A stretch of DNA of 64,000 bases from Eudromia elegans (taxonomy: Eukaryota; Chordata; Aves; Tinamiformes; Tinamidae). This document shows positions 47,753-61,300 of the stretch, piece after piece; position 1 is the stretch's first letter, and each line of letters begins with the position of its first letter. A model generated the notes under the pieces. That model did no database searches and was not told the origin of the DNA. It worked only from the letters and a program-made list of their open reading frames with translations. The stretch spans positions 41,749 through 105,748 of the forward strand of contig PTEX01000295.1 of the NCBI GenBank assembly GCA_003342815.1, read 5' to 3'. The translations under genes and the position numbers were made by a program.

Positions 47753-48200
47753 CGCGTCCCGGCTCCGCCGCCCGCGCGCCCCGAGTCGCTGCCCGCCGGG
47801 ACGGGGCGGGGCGGGGAGGAGGAGGAGGAGGAGGAGGAGGATGGGGTTGGGGATGGAGATGGGGGCACGTGGCGCCGGCGCCGCCGCCCGCGTCCTTCCC
47901 CGCCCCGCTAGGTCTCGTCCCCGCCGCGTCTCCCCGCGCTCGTGTCCCCTCAGCCGGGCTCTGCTGCCCTCCCCTCGCAGCGGACAGCGCCCCCGGGGGG
48001 GACACCCCCGACAGCGGGCGGGGAGCGGCCTCTGGGCACGGGTTGGGGCCGGGACTCACCAGGAGACGGAGCCGCGGCGCTGCCCTGCGCGGCCCCGCGC
48101 GGCGCTGCGCGGAGCGCGGAGCAGGCTCTGGGGCTGCCGCCTCCGCACGGAGCCGCCGCGGCCACGGGCTGCAGCCCCGGCCCTGAATCACCGGGGAGAT
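47753..48200 (-). promoter_or_regulatory. ADAM8: CpG-rich 5' region and promoter of ADAM8
   Basis: A GC- and CpG-rich block directly upstream of the ADAM8 ATG, between the start codon and the AAAAT array, with GGGGCGGGGCGGGG Sp1-type boxes near 47802-47815. A donor-like CTG|GTGAGT ends at 48060 on the minus strand, so a non-coding first exon is possible. The transcription start is not visible. Confidence 0.6.
47816..47842 (+). repeat. (GAG)n purine tract upstream of ADAM8 ATG
   Basis: An eight- to nine-unit GAG repeat, 65-90 bp before the ADAM8 start. On the minus strand it is a pyrimidine tract (CTC)n that could serve as the polypyrimidine tract of an acceptor at 47789. Confidence 0.85.
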
Positions 48201-48325
48201 AAAAAAATAAAATAAAATAAAATAAAATAAAATAAAATAAAATAAAATAAAATAAAATAAAATAAAATAAAATAAAATAAAATAAAATAAAATAAAATAA
48301 AATAAAATAAAATAAAATAAAATAT
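48201..48325 (+). repeat. (AAAAT)n pentanucleotide array, about 24 units
   Basis: An almost perfect AAAAT array (TTTTA in the ADAM8 sense strand), about 450-570 bp before the ADAM8 start codon and directly next to the GC-rich 5' region. It may derive from the A-rich tail of an old retroelement, but no element body is recognisable beside it. Confidence 0.95.
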
Positions 48326-51300
48326 AAAAATAGAGATGTTTGGGCACTTTGTTCAGAAGTTGTGGATAACTGCTGCACTTCACCAGGATGTGAGTGCCCT
48401 GGAGCAGCTGGGCACTAAAACTAAACTAAAACAACAACAAGAAGTCCAACCTCCACAGAAGCCCTCAAGAACCGCGCTCAGATTGGCTCTGCTGGGCATT
48501 TCCTGGCACAAAAAGGATGTGATTTACAGGCCAAGGCAGTGATGTCCCTGTGAAAGAGGCCAGCAGGTCTTTGAGCAGCTGATGCAGCAGCTCTGCATGA
48601 GCCTCGGCCTGGCAAGAGGAGCTGCCCTGGGCTCACGTCTCCTGCTCACTGGGGTCGGTCTTGAGCCCTGCAGTGCCCTTGGCCTCCTGCACGGCTGCGT
48701 TTGGGTCAGCGGGACTCAGCAGAGGGTCGAGTTGGAGCTCGCGGCTCCACCGCCCTCCCATAAGGCCCCACCATGGCCTCTCCCTGCTCCTTTCCACACT
48801 CTGTGATCAGAACCCGCAGGACGAAAGGCCGAGTCCTGAGGCTGTGCAGGCTCCTCCTTGACCCCGCTGCGGGAGCGTTCCCGCGCTCGTGTACCAAGAC
48901 ACAGAGAAAAGGGTTTTGTCTGGGAACTATGAACTTGTTTCACCGTTCTGCCCACAGCTTTCCTGTAGTCCTGCCCTCTAAAAATGGACATTTATGAAAA
49001 TAAATATATAAATAAAGCTCCATATTCCCAGACACAAAATTGAAATCCAACCTCTTGGCACCACAGCTCATTGAGGAATACGAGGGGATGGGGAGAGGAG
49101 TTGAGCGGGTGCCAAAGTTGACTTTTCACCCGCTTTCTGCTTCTGCTTCCGGATGGTCCCTCCTGAGACCTGCGCCCCCGCCGGGCTCGCGCTGCGGCCG
49201 CTCGCCAGAGATGGCCAAGGCCGTGGCCGCACGGCGGCAGGACCGGCTGGGGAGCAGGACGCCACGCTGGCAAAGCAACAGCAAACACAGGGCCAGGCGC
49301 TGGCTGCTGGCCGTGCATCACTGGACATGGAGGGGTCTCCAGCCACGTGCGTGCCCCCTGAGCTGCCCCGACCCGCCTTGGCGCCACGAGGCACGGGAAA
49401 GGAGCCGACCGCGGATGGGTGACGCGCATCCACTGCAGGTTGAGCAGCCCAGGAGGAACTGGGGCCCCGACACGCATTTCTGTGTTAACCGCACTCTTCC
49501 TGTCGGATGCCCTTCCTGCCCCACTGAGTGTCAGAAGGCATCACGCTAAGAACACCAGCAGCCAGAGGCTGGCTGGGCTGTCCTTGGCACATGGGCAGCT
49601 TCTCCCAAGCCTGTCCCGCACCTGACGGGAGGCAGAACGGGCAGAAACGCCGCCCAAAGCGGCTCACACAGTCCGCATTCAGCACAGAGCAGCCCGGGAG
49701 TTTCTCTCCGTCGCTGCTACTTGTCAGCAGCTGTAGGAACGAGGGATCCCAGGGGTAACCAGCTGCACTGCTTGCACCACATACTTGTATCTGCATGTGC
49801 ATGCATTGCTCCATCAGATGCACCAGCGACCAGGAATGGCATGTTCACAGAACGGCGTTGAAGGTGTCATGATGCAAGGAAAGGCCGGAGAGGATCATCC
49901 ATGAGGAACCAGAGAGCCAAATGCAGACCTAGAAATGCCCACGATTTCACCCAGGGAAGGAACAACTAAACAAGATCCTACGTAAGCTCTGGTGTAGAAA
50001 ATAACATTGCAACAGACCCCTAGGTACAGAAAATTTCAACAAGAGGAGAGTGGTTTAACAAATTCATGTTGACTCTCTCCTACCCAACGGGTCATTGGCC
50101 TCAAGAAGCGTCTCTCCAAAAGGTCTTGGCACTTTTCAGGCAACGAGGTGCACATATCCAGTCTGTCTGCCTGGGATTCTTGCCGCGACATGCAGTGAAA
50201 GAGGTGCTGCCTCACGGTTGTCCTCTCCTCCTTCGGTGGGCGACCACGTGCTGCCTTTGGGATAAGCCCTATTCCCTCTCCAGCAGGGATTGAGTGTTCC
50301 GCCCTGTCCCACCTCTGCCAGTCACCAGGATTACTCACAGCTCTCTGTCCTTTACCTGGTGCGTCCTGAGGAGCTGCAGGGACCTCGGTGAGCGGCTGAA
50401 GTTAACAAGACCTGCTATGGCAGAGCCCTTTTCCTGCTCCTTACTCCTACTGGTGACTCCAGCCATCCATGCCTGCCCATAGCAACCCTAATCCTGTTGT
50501 TATGGACTTCCTCAGTGGGGTCCTGACTCCTGTAAGGTGTGCGGAACTGAGCTGGCCTTGGAGGAGCTATTGAGCACCCCCTGCTCTACAAAGCACAGCA
50601 GAAAACCTGCAGAGGGGCAGCTATGTCCAAGCGGAGACCAGAGAACTGCAGCCACCAGAAGCTCTCACGACCAGCTGAGCTGCCTGTCCATGGGTCACTG
50701 TCTTTGGCTGTTGCAGTGTGCTCACGGCTCCTGTGCAGGGGGGAGGGAGCCTCCCCTGGCAAACGGCTGGGATGACACCACCTTTTAAGATAAGGATGCT
50801 AATAGTCTGTGGGGCGGAACTCAACCAGATGCGTAGAAGAAGCCTGGAGGGCATTCAGGAGGAAAACATCCATCAGCCGGATTAAATAGTTGTTATCCAG
50901 GGAGCTTCAAAGAGACTTCTGAAGAGAAGCAGTGAGCCTGGAAATACCAAGATTGTGTAACACGGTGGGGAGAGGCCTTGGAGTAGCAAGAGCATCAACA
51001 AAAACCCAGTCGGACGCTGCCAGAAGCCGTGAGCGGAACCTGCGTCCAACGAGCTGGCCAAGGGCAGAGGGTGGAACAAGCAACGTCCCAGAGCTGGGGC
51101 GTTTATGTGACCTCCGTGTGAGGAGCAGCAGGCTGCAGGGAGCACCACGGTTCCCCTAACAGAGCCGCACCTCCCACAGGAGGGACGTGCAAGGAGGGAG
51201 GGCAGCACGTGCAGGGCGTGCACAGGTAACGTACCGTCCTGGCAGAGGGGTTGTCGGTGTCGATGCCGCCTGTTGGAGTGAAAAACGTGCGTCTGGTCAA

Positions 51301-51714
51301 TGATACCACAGAGCAAGAGACAGACATACCTGCCAGGAGAATGTTTTGAGTGCAAGAGGTTAGACAGGGAGACCCCGACAGGTTTCCTCTAGGAACTCAA
51401 GTCCCTCTGCCTCTTTCAGTTGAGTCTGCCAATGTCCAGAGGGGACACACAGGCCCCTGTGAAGGGCTGCAGATCCACAGACACCTAGTGGACGTGGCAC
51501 AAAGGCTTCTCCAAGGCTCCTGGTTTCTCTAGCGAGGGAATCTGCGAACATCCCCTGCCCTCTGAACTGTACAAGCACTGCAGCCCCTCTTCTGTGCACT
51601 CGGAGAAGGCAGGGCACGACTCTGTAGGTGCTCTGGAATAAGGTACAGAGGACTCCCACAATGCACTTTCAGCATCGTGTATCTTCGAAGCAGTTCTGAA
51701 AACCATCTTAGGCA
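48326..51714. other. ADAM8-TUBGCP2 intergenic region, no recognised gene
   Basis: Both flanking genes are transcribed leftwards. I find no conserved coding exon, RNA gene or known repeat here. Open frames such as 48336-48542 or 49040-49549 on + have no splice support and no family I recognise. A short exon-like segment at 51235-51269 on the minus strand is reported as a finding. Confidence 0.5.
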
Positions 51715-52138
51715 GCAGAGAGCCGCAGCCCAGCTTTATTGCAGCGAGTCCCCCAGCACGCTTTCCTCACCACGTGTAACACTGACTGCCAGCTGAGCCA
51801 GAGGCGCATGAGCTGACCAAAACACAGTCACCCAAGGCTAATCTGCATTGTGTAGGTCCTGTTAGCAGACAGAATAATCCTTTTTTTAATTTTACAACAC
51901 ACAAATACACCATTTTACAACGTGGTAAAAACAAAAAAGAGAGAGAGAAAAAAAAAAAGGATGCAAGTCTCTTGGAAGAGAAACTCCACTACACACATTT
52001 CAGGAGATTCCCCAGTTCCTCTGAGCAACCCGTACGGTTTTCTTGCAGCTCGCATGGTACAGCAGGTTATTTTCAGCTCAAGCTGAGAGGATGCCCTGTT
52101 CCCTGCTGGCACAGGAGAGACGGCAGCAAAACTGGGCT
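51715..52138 (-). other. TUBGCP2: TUBGCP2 3'UTR with poly(A) signal
   Basis: AATAAA on the minus strand lies at 51740-51735, about 400 bp after the TUBGCP2 stop. The UTR contains an A/G-rich tract (minus-strand T/C-rich) near 51930-51960. No other signal closer to the stop was noticed. Confidence 0.7.
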
Positions 52139-55100
52139 TCACTGGGCAGGTACAACCCCGTGGGGAAGCAGGGGAGCGGCTTTCTGGCTTCGCTCTGCAG
52201 ACATGTGCTCCAAGCGCTCTGTGTAGAACCCATTGAAGTCCAACCTGGGAGAGAAAAAACAAAAGCAAAGACGGGCCAGCTTGCTCTGAGACATCTGTGG
52301 CATGCCACTCGTGCAGTGGGTGGCATCTCTTCATCACCCGCACCCCGAGTGTCGCACTGTCAGGAGCAGTGGGGTTCCCTCAGTACCACTCCGTGTCTCT
52401 GCTAGCACTCAGCGTGGACAGCCAGCACAGTTTTATGCTATAGTTGCATAATACTTCTGAACAGATCAGTTATGACTAGCTTCTTCTCACAAGCCACAGC
52501 TTGATAATACAGCCCAGAAGATGGCCAACCCGAGGACAAAGAAGAGTGGCACAGGTATGTTCAAATGTACCTGTAAACTGGACAGGATGGGCAAGATCAC
52601 ACTCTTGCCTTCCCCCTAATCCAAAAAAAGCCTCTCAGGCTCCATAAAAATGTCCAGTTCTACTACTGTTGTGGCCTTCCTTAGATTTCAGGCCTATGAA
52701 GCCACCTAACGTGCAGTTCTTACGGACAGGTACCCTGGGCACATTCAGCAATGGCAGAAGCGAAGTGGGTGAATCCCACAAAAGCTAGTGCGTTCATTTA
52801 CCAAGCAAGCTGTTGCAGCACCAAAAGAATGGCACAATATTTGAGCTTCATGTTGCTTAACAACCTTACAGAAACGGCAACAAATTGTTCCTTGACATTT
52901 TTTTGCGACTGCAGAAAACAGAGCCTCGACAGATGGAATTTATCTTTTGCTCTCTCCTGGCTGAAAAGCTGCCATCTCTTTTGTTCTGTAAGTCTTGTAC
53001 CAAGAAAACCCGGCACAGAGGCAGGCATAAATACCAATTTTGGATTCAAACTTTAAGACTTGTAAATGAGTCTTAATGTTACATCCTCGCTTTGAGGCTC
53101 TCTTCCACTTCTAAAGCTGTTTTATGCCACATTGCTTGAATTCCCGATTTGGATTTGGCTCCCTTTCAACTTTGTTGAACGTAGGTCAAACTTTAGGGTT
53201 AAACCATCTTTGTTAAGTATCTCTTAAGAATCTGCATGGTGCTTCCTCAAACTCAGCTTACGCTTCAATTTCTTGCTTTCCTGACTCACTCGGTTTTGTA
53301 TCGTGTTATGCACAACTGGTGGTTTTCTGGTTAAGCTTAGTCATTGCTCTTGCCTTAGACTGGTCAAGGAAGGATATGACAGACACTATCAGCACTTGTG
53401 TGCAACGTTTAAGAGGATTTTGAAACCAAATCCTCTCTCTGACATCACCATGCTGTAATTCTTCTCCTTCTCCCTGGTGCAATGTGAAAGTGTCTGTAGC
53501 TGTTTGGTACTTGCAGACTCTTTGCCATTACTGCTGTTGCTGAAGATGGGACCCCTGAGCAGCCCTTCCACATGCCAAAGATCTGTGAACTGTGCAGTCC
53601 ACATTGCTTTGAAGGAAATCCTCTGGATCCCCCCTTTTTCCGCTGCTTAGTTCTACAAATAAGCAAGCTGTACCTCAGTTGCTCAGTAAAAAAATACTGA
53701 ATGAATATTAACCGGGATCGAATAAATAAAAGCACAGTTCCAGCATTATGAACAGAAGGTGCATTTTATCTGTTGCATGTTGAGATCATCCTCCCTGACG
53801 TGTAATAATGCAAAGAGGTTATCACATATAAGAAAACACTGGTATATGTTGCACATCCCTCCATATCTCTCTCAAAAGTGTTATTTCAGATGGGAATTAG
53901 CATCCTGATTCTTGGTTTCTGTTGCCATAGAGCCCAGGACTCGGTCCAATAATCTCTACAGACTGAGCGAGAGCTGAATGTCACGTCTGGGCATTCACCA
54001 TGAGACCCTCCCTTTTTAGGAGATTACTGAGCAGCCTGCAGAAGCGGAGGCACACATTCTCTTTATGGTCTGTTATCACACAGTATCATACATATCCTTC
54101 CAGCTAAAGAATGGGTATACCTGCTCTGTTAGGAAAGGTTCAGCCATGGCCAGCATGTTGGTGGCAATTCCCATGGTCCTAGAAAGTCCCCTCTGAAGCA
54201 CCTGAGAGTGATGACAGTCCTGACAGCGCAAAGACTCAGACCTCTGCTGCCCTATAACAGAACTAGGACATGAAAACCCCTGAGGGCAAAGGATGGAGAT
54301 CCTCTTCTGAACAGCTGGCTGCAACTTAAGTCCCCATCCTCATCATAAACTGCTCTTGGAAGCATTTTGTTTCCCTGAGTACTCATGAATCACCACACCT
54401 CTCCTCTCCTCTGAAGCAGGAAGTACTCAATGTAAAAACTACCTCTCCATACTTGGAAGAACTGACTCCACATTCACCACAGCTCAGGAGTCACGTCCCC
54501 TCACAGCCACTGCTCCTGCTCCAAAACTGCCATTTCTGATGAATCCCTTGCACAGTTCTCTCCTCCTGGATTACTTACATGTGTAAGTTTCCTCAGGAAA
54601 AGTTTGTCTACACAGTGAGGTAATCTCCATGAAAACTCTCTTGGATTAGATTTACAACACTAACAGACCAATTTCACTTAATTCATGTAGGGGTGTGTGT
54701 GTATATATATATATGTATATGTATATTTTTTTTCAATGAAATGCAAAGCAAAACTTCTTGCTGTTTTGGTGTGTTCATTAATGGCACAAACACACACAGC
54801 TACCAAACAGCAATTGTTCCTCCTGAGCCGAGTAACAGAGGAGAGGAAATCATGAAGAGAAAACTACTGGCTCACCTGTAGATGATGTTGAGCATACTGT
54901 GCTCGCAGTCGTTGGTGCTGTAAACGCTCAGTTTGTCCAACAGGTCCAGGAGGTGCGTTGAGAAATTGCTATCGAACTTGTTGACGGTCGCCTCAAAGCC
55001 AGACGTCAGGTGCAGGCTGTCGGCATGCTCTGCCAAAAGCTGCCACGAGAAAGGAGAAGGAGTCCCACACGTTTGCTGACTCACACTGCATAGCTCAAAA

Positions 55101-58100
55101 CACCCCTAAAAACTACAAAATGAGAGCACTGACTCCTTTGGAAGGGAGAGTCTCGAAAGCAGCCTTTTGAGAGCAGCTTCAGTGCTCTCAGCTACCACAA
55201 AGAATTGTCCACAACTCTGCCAAGACATTAGTTTTGGGGCCAGAGGTAAGCTGGATCCCCAAGAGGCAAGAAAGCCCTCCCGAGAGGCCCGAAACGCCGA
55301 GGAAAGAAAGGGCCCAGCTGTCCCTCTTGTCCAACCTTGTTAGTCAGCTTCTTCTTTGCAGCCTCCTCAGCCCGCTCCTCCTCTGTTGGGGGGCCCAGCA
55401 TTGTGCCGTGCTCTAAGGTGAGTCGGTCCATCTCGTTATCCAGCTTCATGCTCTGGGTGAACCTCTAGGAAAGCCAGAGGGTTGGAACAACACTTACAGC
55501 CTATTTTTGTCATGATGACGAGGAACTAAACTGACTTGATTTTCCTGGCCATGCAATGAGCTAAGAGCAGCATGAAAGTTAATTTCGAGATCAGATTTAA
55601 AAGGTTAGTAGATAAATCTCACCTAATTTTACAGTACATTTGGCTACAGGCTCCCCAAGACACTGACTAGAGTCTGATGCAAGAATCACTCTCCACGGGT
55701 CCTATCAGTCCCCACTAAATTATGCCAGAAACTCAGGAGCAACTTGCACCTTACAACTTACACTGCAAATTCTGCTGCAGGGCTGGCTAAAGTTCATCTG
55801 AATCTGAGCTCAACACTGACAGAGCACAGCCTAGAAGAGGGAGAAGCTCCAAGAAACCCTTTTGGGAAAGGGTGTGGATATGAAATTTCAGTCGGCTGAA
55901 AAGTGAGAGGCTCCTCCCAGCATACTGGGGACAAGAGGTGTCACACGGAAAGAAGGGACAGTCACGGCTGGCGGGCAAGCAAAGCGGTCAGCCCTGGCAG
56001 GGGGACACCGTCCTACCTGCATGCAGTTTGTGAACATGACGCACACAGACATGAGCTTGGAAAAGATCTTGAGCAGCTCTGGGTTGGTCAGCATGCAGTC
56101 CTTGAGGCAGTTATCCAGGAAGCTCGTGTGGTGGCTCAAGACATCATCGATATTAGAAGCCTGTTACAGGACAGCAATTTTTAGTAATAAAAACTGACAC
56201 ACAGAGGCTGCTGTACTGCCCCGAACCAAAGCTCTAACCCAATATTTGGGCTAGGAGATGCACCAGTGCATGCAGAGATAGTTCTTCAGTGCCTTGCAGC
56301 AACCTTCTCAACTGGAGATAGCATTTGCTTTGCTGAATTCAAGGGACTTTCATAGGCTTTTCATCCTTGATTTGCCACAATCCCTTTTCAACCAAATTAC
56401 TTCCAATATCCGTATCTCCCATTGGCGTTGAGGCTCACAACAGTTACCTGTTTCACAGTCATTTGGTTTCAAATCTCCTCATCAGGTCCTCTTCCTGAAG
56501 TTCCCCTGCTATCATCTTTTGATCTCAGTAAAGTCAGGTACCAGGAATGCAAAAGAGGAAATGAAATCAAAGACCCTGAAAGGTCATTAAGTTACAGGGC
56601 TTAAAATAAACAGGTGGGAAAAAAAAAAAAAAAAAAAGAGGAACTGGGGGGTTCTGTAAAAATTTAGTCCATCTCTGTCATGTCAACGGATTATTTCAGT
56701 CTTAAGTTTTAAACAACGCTAGATTTAAAACAAAAAAAAAAAAACCACCACCACCAAAACTTCCCACTCTATAATTCTGTGGGATGAGGATGTGCCAAGG
56801 CTGTGGAAGAGCCATGGGACTAAAATTCCCAAGGTATCTGCCCAGCTTCATCTGGAGTGGCAATAAAACAAACAAAAAAAACCTCTTTTCAAACAACTAG
56901 TAGAGAACAGAGCTAAACATTGCTCTCTGATGTGATGAAGGTACCAGTTGCACTGATGAGGACAAACAGGTTGTGAAGATGAAGATCCTAGCTGCATTTT
57001 TAGGCAGAGGGCAGCACAACTTCAAGTGAAAGCTCACAAGAAAGAACTCTGATAAAGAAAAAAGTGGCATAAGGCGTTTCATCAGACGGCTAAAGATCAT
57101 CCCTTCCTGCCCTAAAATGCAAACGACTGGAAACAAACTATCACAGTCTGCTGCTTAAGGAGGTTAAAGAGCCAATTCTGCTTGCTCTGTTTGTAAAGGA
57201 ATGATGCGTTTATTCAAATGGAGATTTTAGCTAGAAAATGTGGCCATCTCAACCCCAGTATGCAGTTTTAACGGACTGTGCAAAATAAAAAAAAAGTGAT
57301 TGCTGAAACAGAGCTGTCTTAGCTGGCAGCACAGACATTCACTTCACGGGGGCCTGTATCACAACATTGTGTCTGGTTTGACTTCTCCTGCCACAGCCCT
57401 GGCAGAGGACAGGCTCCAGGTCCTTCCTTCCCAGAGATTTAAAAGCCCTGAAGGATGCTGAGGATGCTGGGAAGCAAACGCATATTTGCAGTACAGCTTA
57501 TTTGCTCACTTGCAAAAACTAACTCTGCTTCAAGTGATAATTTGTATTGCATATTTATACCACAAGTAGCTTTGATTCAGTGCTAAAATACTATTATTTG
57601 CATACACCCAGCAATGACACACTTTCCCAAGTAGAGCAGCAACCCTCAAGGCCTCAGAAATGAAGACATGTCTGAGGAAGGCAGTGCCTCCAACAAAATG
57701 TTTGAAGTGACCTGCAATGACTGAAACTGGGAGCTTTTCCTACGTTAAGTTTGACAACTTAAGACTTAACTTTCACCACACACTAACCAATTTCAGGTTC
57801 TTCTCAAGAACGTGCCACGTTGGCTCCATCACTTCGAACATCATGTAATACTGGATGTTCTGGACAAAATTCAGCATCCGCTGCCGCAGCGTGAAAGCGC
57901 CAGCAAACCTAGGGGAGACATTAGACCCACACAGGTCAGGGGTAGCAAATACCACCAAGGATGGCAACAGAGCTGGCATGGCAAAGCCATGCTCTCATTC
58001 TACAGCACCCGGAGTGCTGAAGATGAAAATCTACCCCCGTAGACAGAACAACATAATATAGAGTTGTATGTCCTCTGTCATTAAAGATATGTAATGATCT

Positions 58101-58356
58101 ATTTCACATAAAAACAACCAGATTCATGTCATTTTATATACGTGTGTACATATATAGCCAATATGTATCTAATAAAACAAAGACAATCAGAAAATGAAAA
58201 ATGATCCACCAGCAAAAATGGCCATACCACTTAGCTGAATGCAGGGAGAATTGCTTGGCAGTCTTATTGCTGATCCACACATTGCATAGCTGTCTTTCCA
58301 CATGTTTGCAATAGAACATGTGTCTGAAAAGCATCTGGTATCTTGTTAGTGCTTTC
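52139..58356 (-). other. TUBGCP2: TUBGCP2 GRIP2-side and C-terminal exons
   Basis: Six exons encode the C-terminal gamma-tubulin-binding half: ALTRYQMLFRHMFYCKHVE, FTLRQRMLNFVQNIQYYM, NIDDVLSHHTSFLD, LTNPELLKIFSKLMSVC, FTQSMKLDNEM and LAEHADSLHLTSGFEA. Exon 55464-55336 carries an acidic/basic insert (PPTEEERAEEAAKKKL) where human also varies. The last exon encodes LDFNGFYTERLEHMSAERSQ and a short tail ending VVPAQ, about ten residues shorter than the human tail. Confidence 0.92.
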
Positions 58357-61300
58357 CTGAAAACCAAGGAGAAAAACATTCAGATTCGGTCCATCTCTGA
58401 CGGCCCAGCGAAGCCGCAAAGACTGAGGTTGCTCAGAAGCAAAGTGCCTCTGCACAGTATGTTTCTTAGGCCTTTAGATACCCACAGTTCCTTATAATGC
58501 AAACCAATTGAAAACAAGACCACGTCTTTAACCATCTCAAAGGAAAAAATACCTCCAGGGAGTCCCCTCTTCCTTATTTCTTGCCACTGGGTCCCTCACC
58601 AGCCTCCACCTCTGACCTTCTCAGGCTATGCTTGCCAAAGGTCCCTCACACACATCATGGGATGAAGCGCTGAGAGCCTACAGTCATGTATCTGTGCTAA
58701 GACCACTAGGATTGCCTCCCAAAATTACCAGGATTCTTCAAAAAGATAAAGAAAATCTGTACCAAGCTACAGGCAGCGTTATCCTGCCAGCAACTCGCCG
58801 TCAGAGGCAGATGGGGAGGCTTATTTATAGCTGCAGGGTCCGCATTCAGCTCTGCACTCAGACACTTCAGCGTAGGTGTCTCCAGAACTCCAGGGGAGAC
58901 AGTCTGTGAAGCCTCAACATACAGTAATTCTCACAGTCACCAGCAGAGCTAATGCACTCATCTTGCCACGCAAAGAGAGACTTTCAAAAGGAACAAGACA
59001 CCAGAGAAAGCTCGTGGCAATGTTCTTTCTTCTTCTTTTTTTCTTCCTGGAAACAGGTTTGAAGCGCAGGAAAAAAAAAAAAAAAAAAAAGCTCATGTTT
59101 TGTTTTCCTTCCATGGATTGCTACTTACCTGTTTATGATGAGGGACAGAGGCCACTTGACGATGTAGTCGAAGGAGAATGCCTCGAGGCCGCTGAGCGCG
59201 AGCTCCGTGGGCTCCGCGCTGATGATGGCCTTCTCCTGCTTCGTCTCGATGGCCAGCACGCGCAGGAGCTGCGTGATGAGGTCGTGGGGCATCAGGTCGA
59301 TCTGCACAGACAGGAAGAGCAGGAGGAAACGAAGCCACTGTGTTGCTCCATCTCTATAAAGCGTTTTGCTTGGCTCTCTGTTGAGCTGCAGCAATCACTG
59401 CTGGGCAGCACCTCCAATCAGGCAGTTGCTGACAAGCTGACAATAAGCACGAGGGACACACTACTGCTTCCAACTCATCCTGATGCCACCCAAAAGCACC
59501 TGCTCTATGTACAGACATCACCAAAAAATGTATCCCCCTGGCCAGGAAGTGTGCTTCCAGTTGCTAACCTGAATGAAAGAGCTTATCCAGAGAAGACGTA
59601 GAGATCATAGGCATCAGCTCTGTTTTCCCTCACTGCATTTTCAGAAAGTTCTCTAAAACATGCAGATTTTCCCAGTACTTAGCAGGTTATCTGCTCAGAT
59701 CCAGTTACGTTCTGCTTGCCCGTACTCTTACCTTCAAATCATCCTTGAAAGGATCCGTGTTGGCCGTGCTCATTCGCAGGGCTAGTTCAAGCAAAGCCTC
59801 TAGCCTGGTGGTTATGATGTCGTCTACAGGCTTCTTAAGTTCCTCTTCCGTAAGATCCATGAAGTGAACAAAAAAGTCCCCTTGATCCATCAGGAAATAG
59901 TGCTTTATAGATCTGTTCAAGAAAAAATAAGAGGCAATTCATTAAGTATGAAGTGATGCTGTTCTTTTTTTATCTTTAAAAATGAATCTTCAGGAAAGAA
60001 AGCACGCTCTAGACTGCTAAGCACAGGACCACACTCCTACCCTCAGTGACAAGGCAGCTTTCAAAGAGCGAGCCAAGGTCTACCCAAGAGGTAGCTGCTA
60101 AGTCAGAGCAGGAGCTTGGTCTTTATCTTATGAAGATAAAAACAAACTAAAAGCTTGATTCACATAGGGAAATTGATGTCCTTTCCACTCAATGTTTTTG
60201 TAATTTTACACTATAATATTCCTTGGGGGAAAAAAAAAAAAAAAGAACAGCAACAAAGCTGATTTTTTTTCAGGCTAACATTTCCAATGGAAACAGAGAA
60301 AAAAAGTCAATAATACCCCATGGAAAGAAAGCTAATGTTGAAAACTTGTGCTCTCTATTAGTGGTTAACTATGAAACAGAAGTTTAGCAAAATAAATCAA
60401 ACCTTAAGTGAGCTACCAACTCTTTCTCCTCCATTAGGAAGTCAAGGAGAACTTTGCTGGCATAGTTATATGCTTTTTCTATTTGTTCCACATATGCTCT
60501 CTCTTTTAAAGTATAGATGACCTCTTTAGCCACAGGGCAGGTAACATCACGCCCACATTCTCGCACAACATTTAAGTATTTCCCTAGAAACAGAAAGAAA
60601 AAATGAGTCAGGATTTAAGGATTCAAAAAAGAGATTTTACTTTTTTCTTTTCTGATTTTTTCTGCTATTCAGAGAACTTGCAGCCCCATAAGCTGCCCCA
60701 GCGCAGTAACATTTACCAAGTCTTTACGTACAGACAGATAACGCTTGCCTCAGACTGCTTGTACATCCCGGGCGTATCCTTACCTACCTGTGCTTAGGAT
60801 TTTGTCAGCCATCTTCTGCAAGAATGAGGGAATCTGCTGCTGAACAACGGTGTATCTCTGATCCCAGTACTTGTCATTATAGTCCTCCTGGATCTTCTCC
60901 TTCTGCAGCTCATGCTCCTCCACCATGAACTCACTGAACGGTTAGAGCACAGGTTCAGAAGTTTGAATTTGGTACCACGAGGGCTTTTTTTTTACTATTA
61001 TTATTCTGTAAACTGGTAACATGATCTATCAGAAACAAGATCTCATGACAATATATTGCAACCAGGAACCAAAATTAGTCTGTATTTTAGTACAGGAAAA
61101 GCATTATTCAGTGTCTATGCTAATCTGCCCATAGGGCCCCCATCCAGCGCTCAGTACCTAGGTGAGGAAACTGGTCCTTGTCCACCTTCCCATCATCAGA
61201 AAGGAACCTTTTCTAGCTATTTTATCTTCAGCTCCCCCTTCCTGGCATAGGATTCTGAGAATGTGGGAAGTAGAAAAGCCATACATTCTGTTTAACAAAG

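Noticed and set aside
48336-49549. Open frames in the ADAM8-TUBGCP2 gap, looked at as a possible small gene
   Set aside because: No recognised family, no start context or splice support, and composition like the flanking non-coding DNA.
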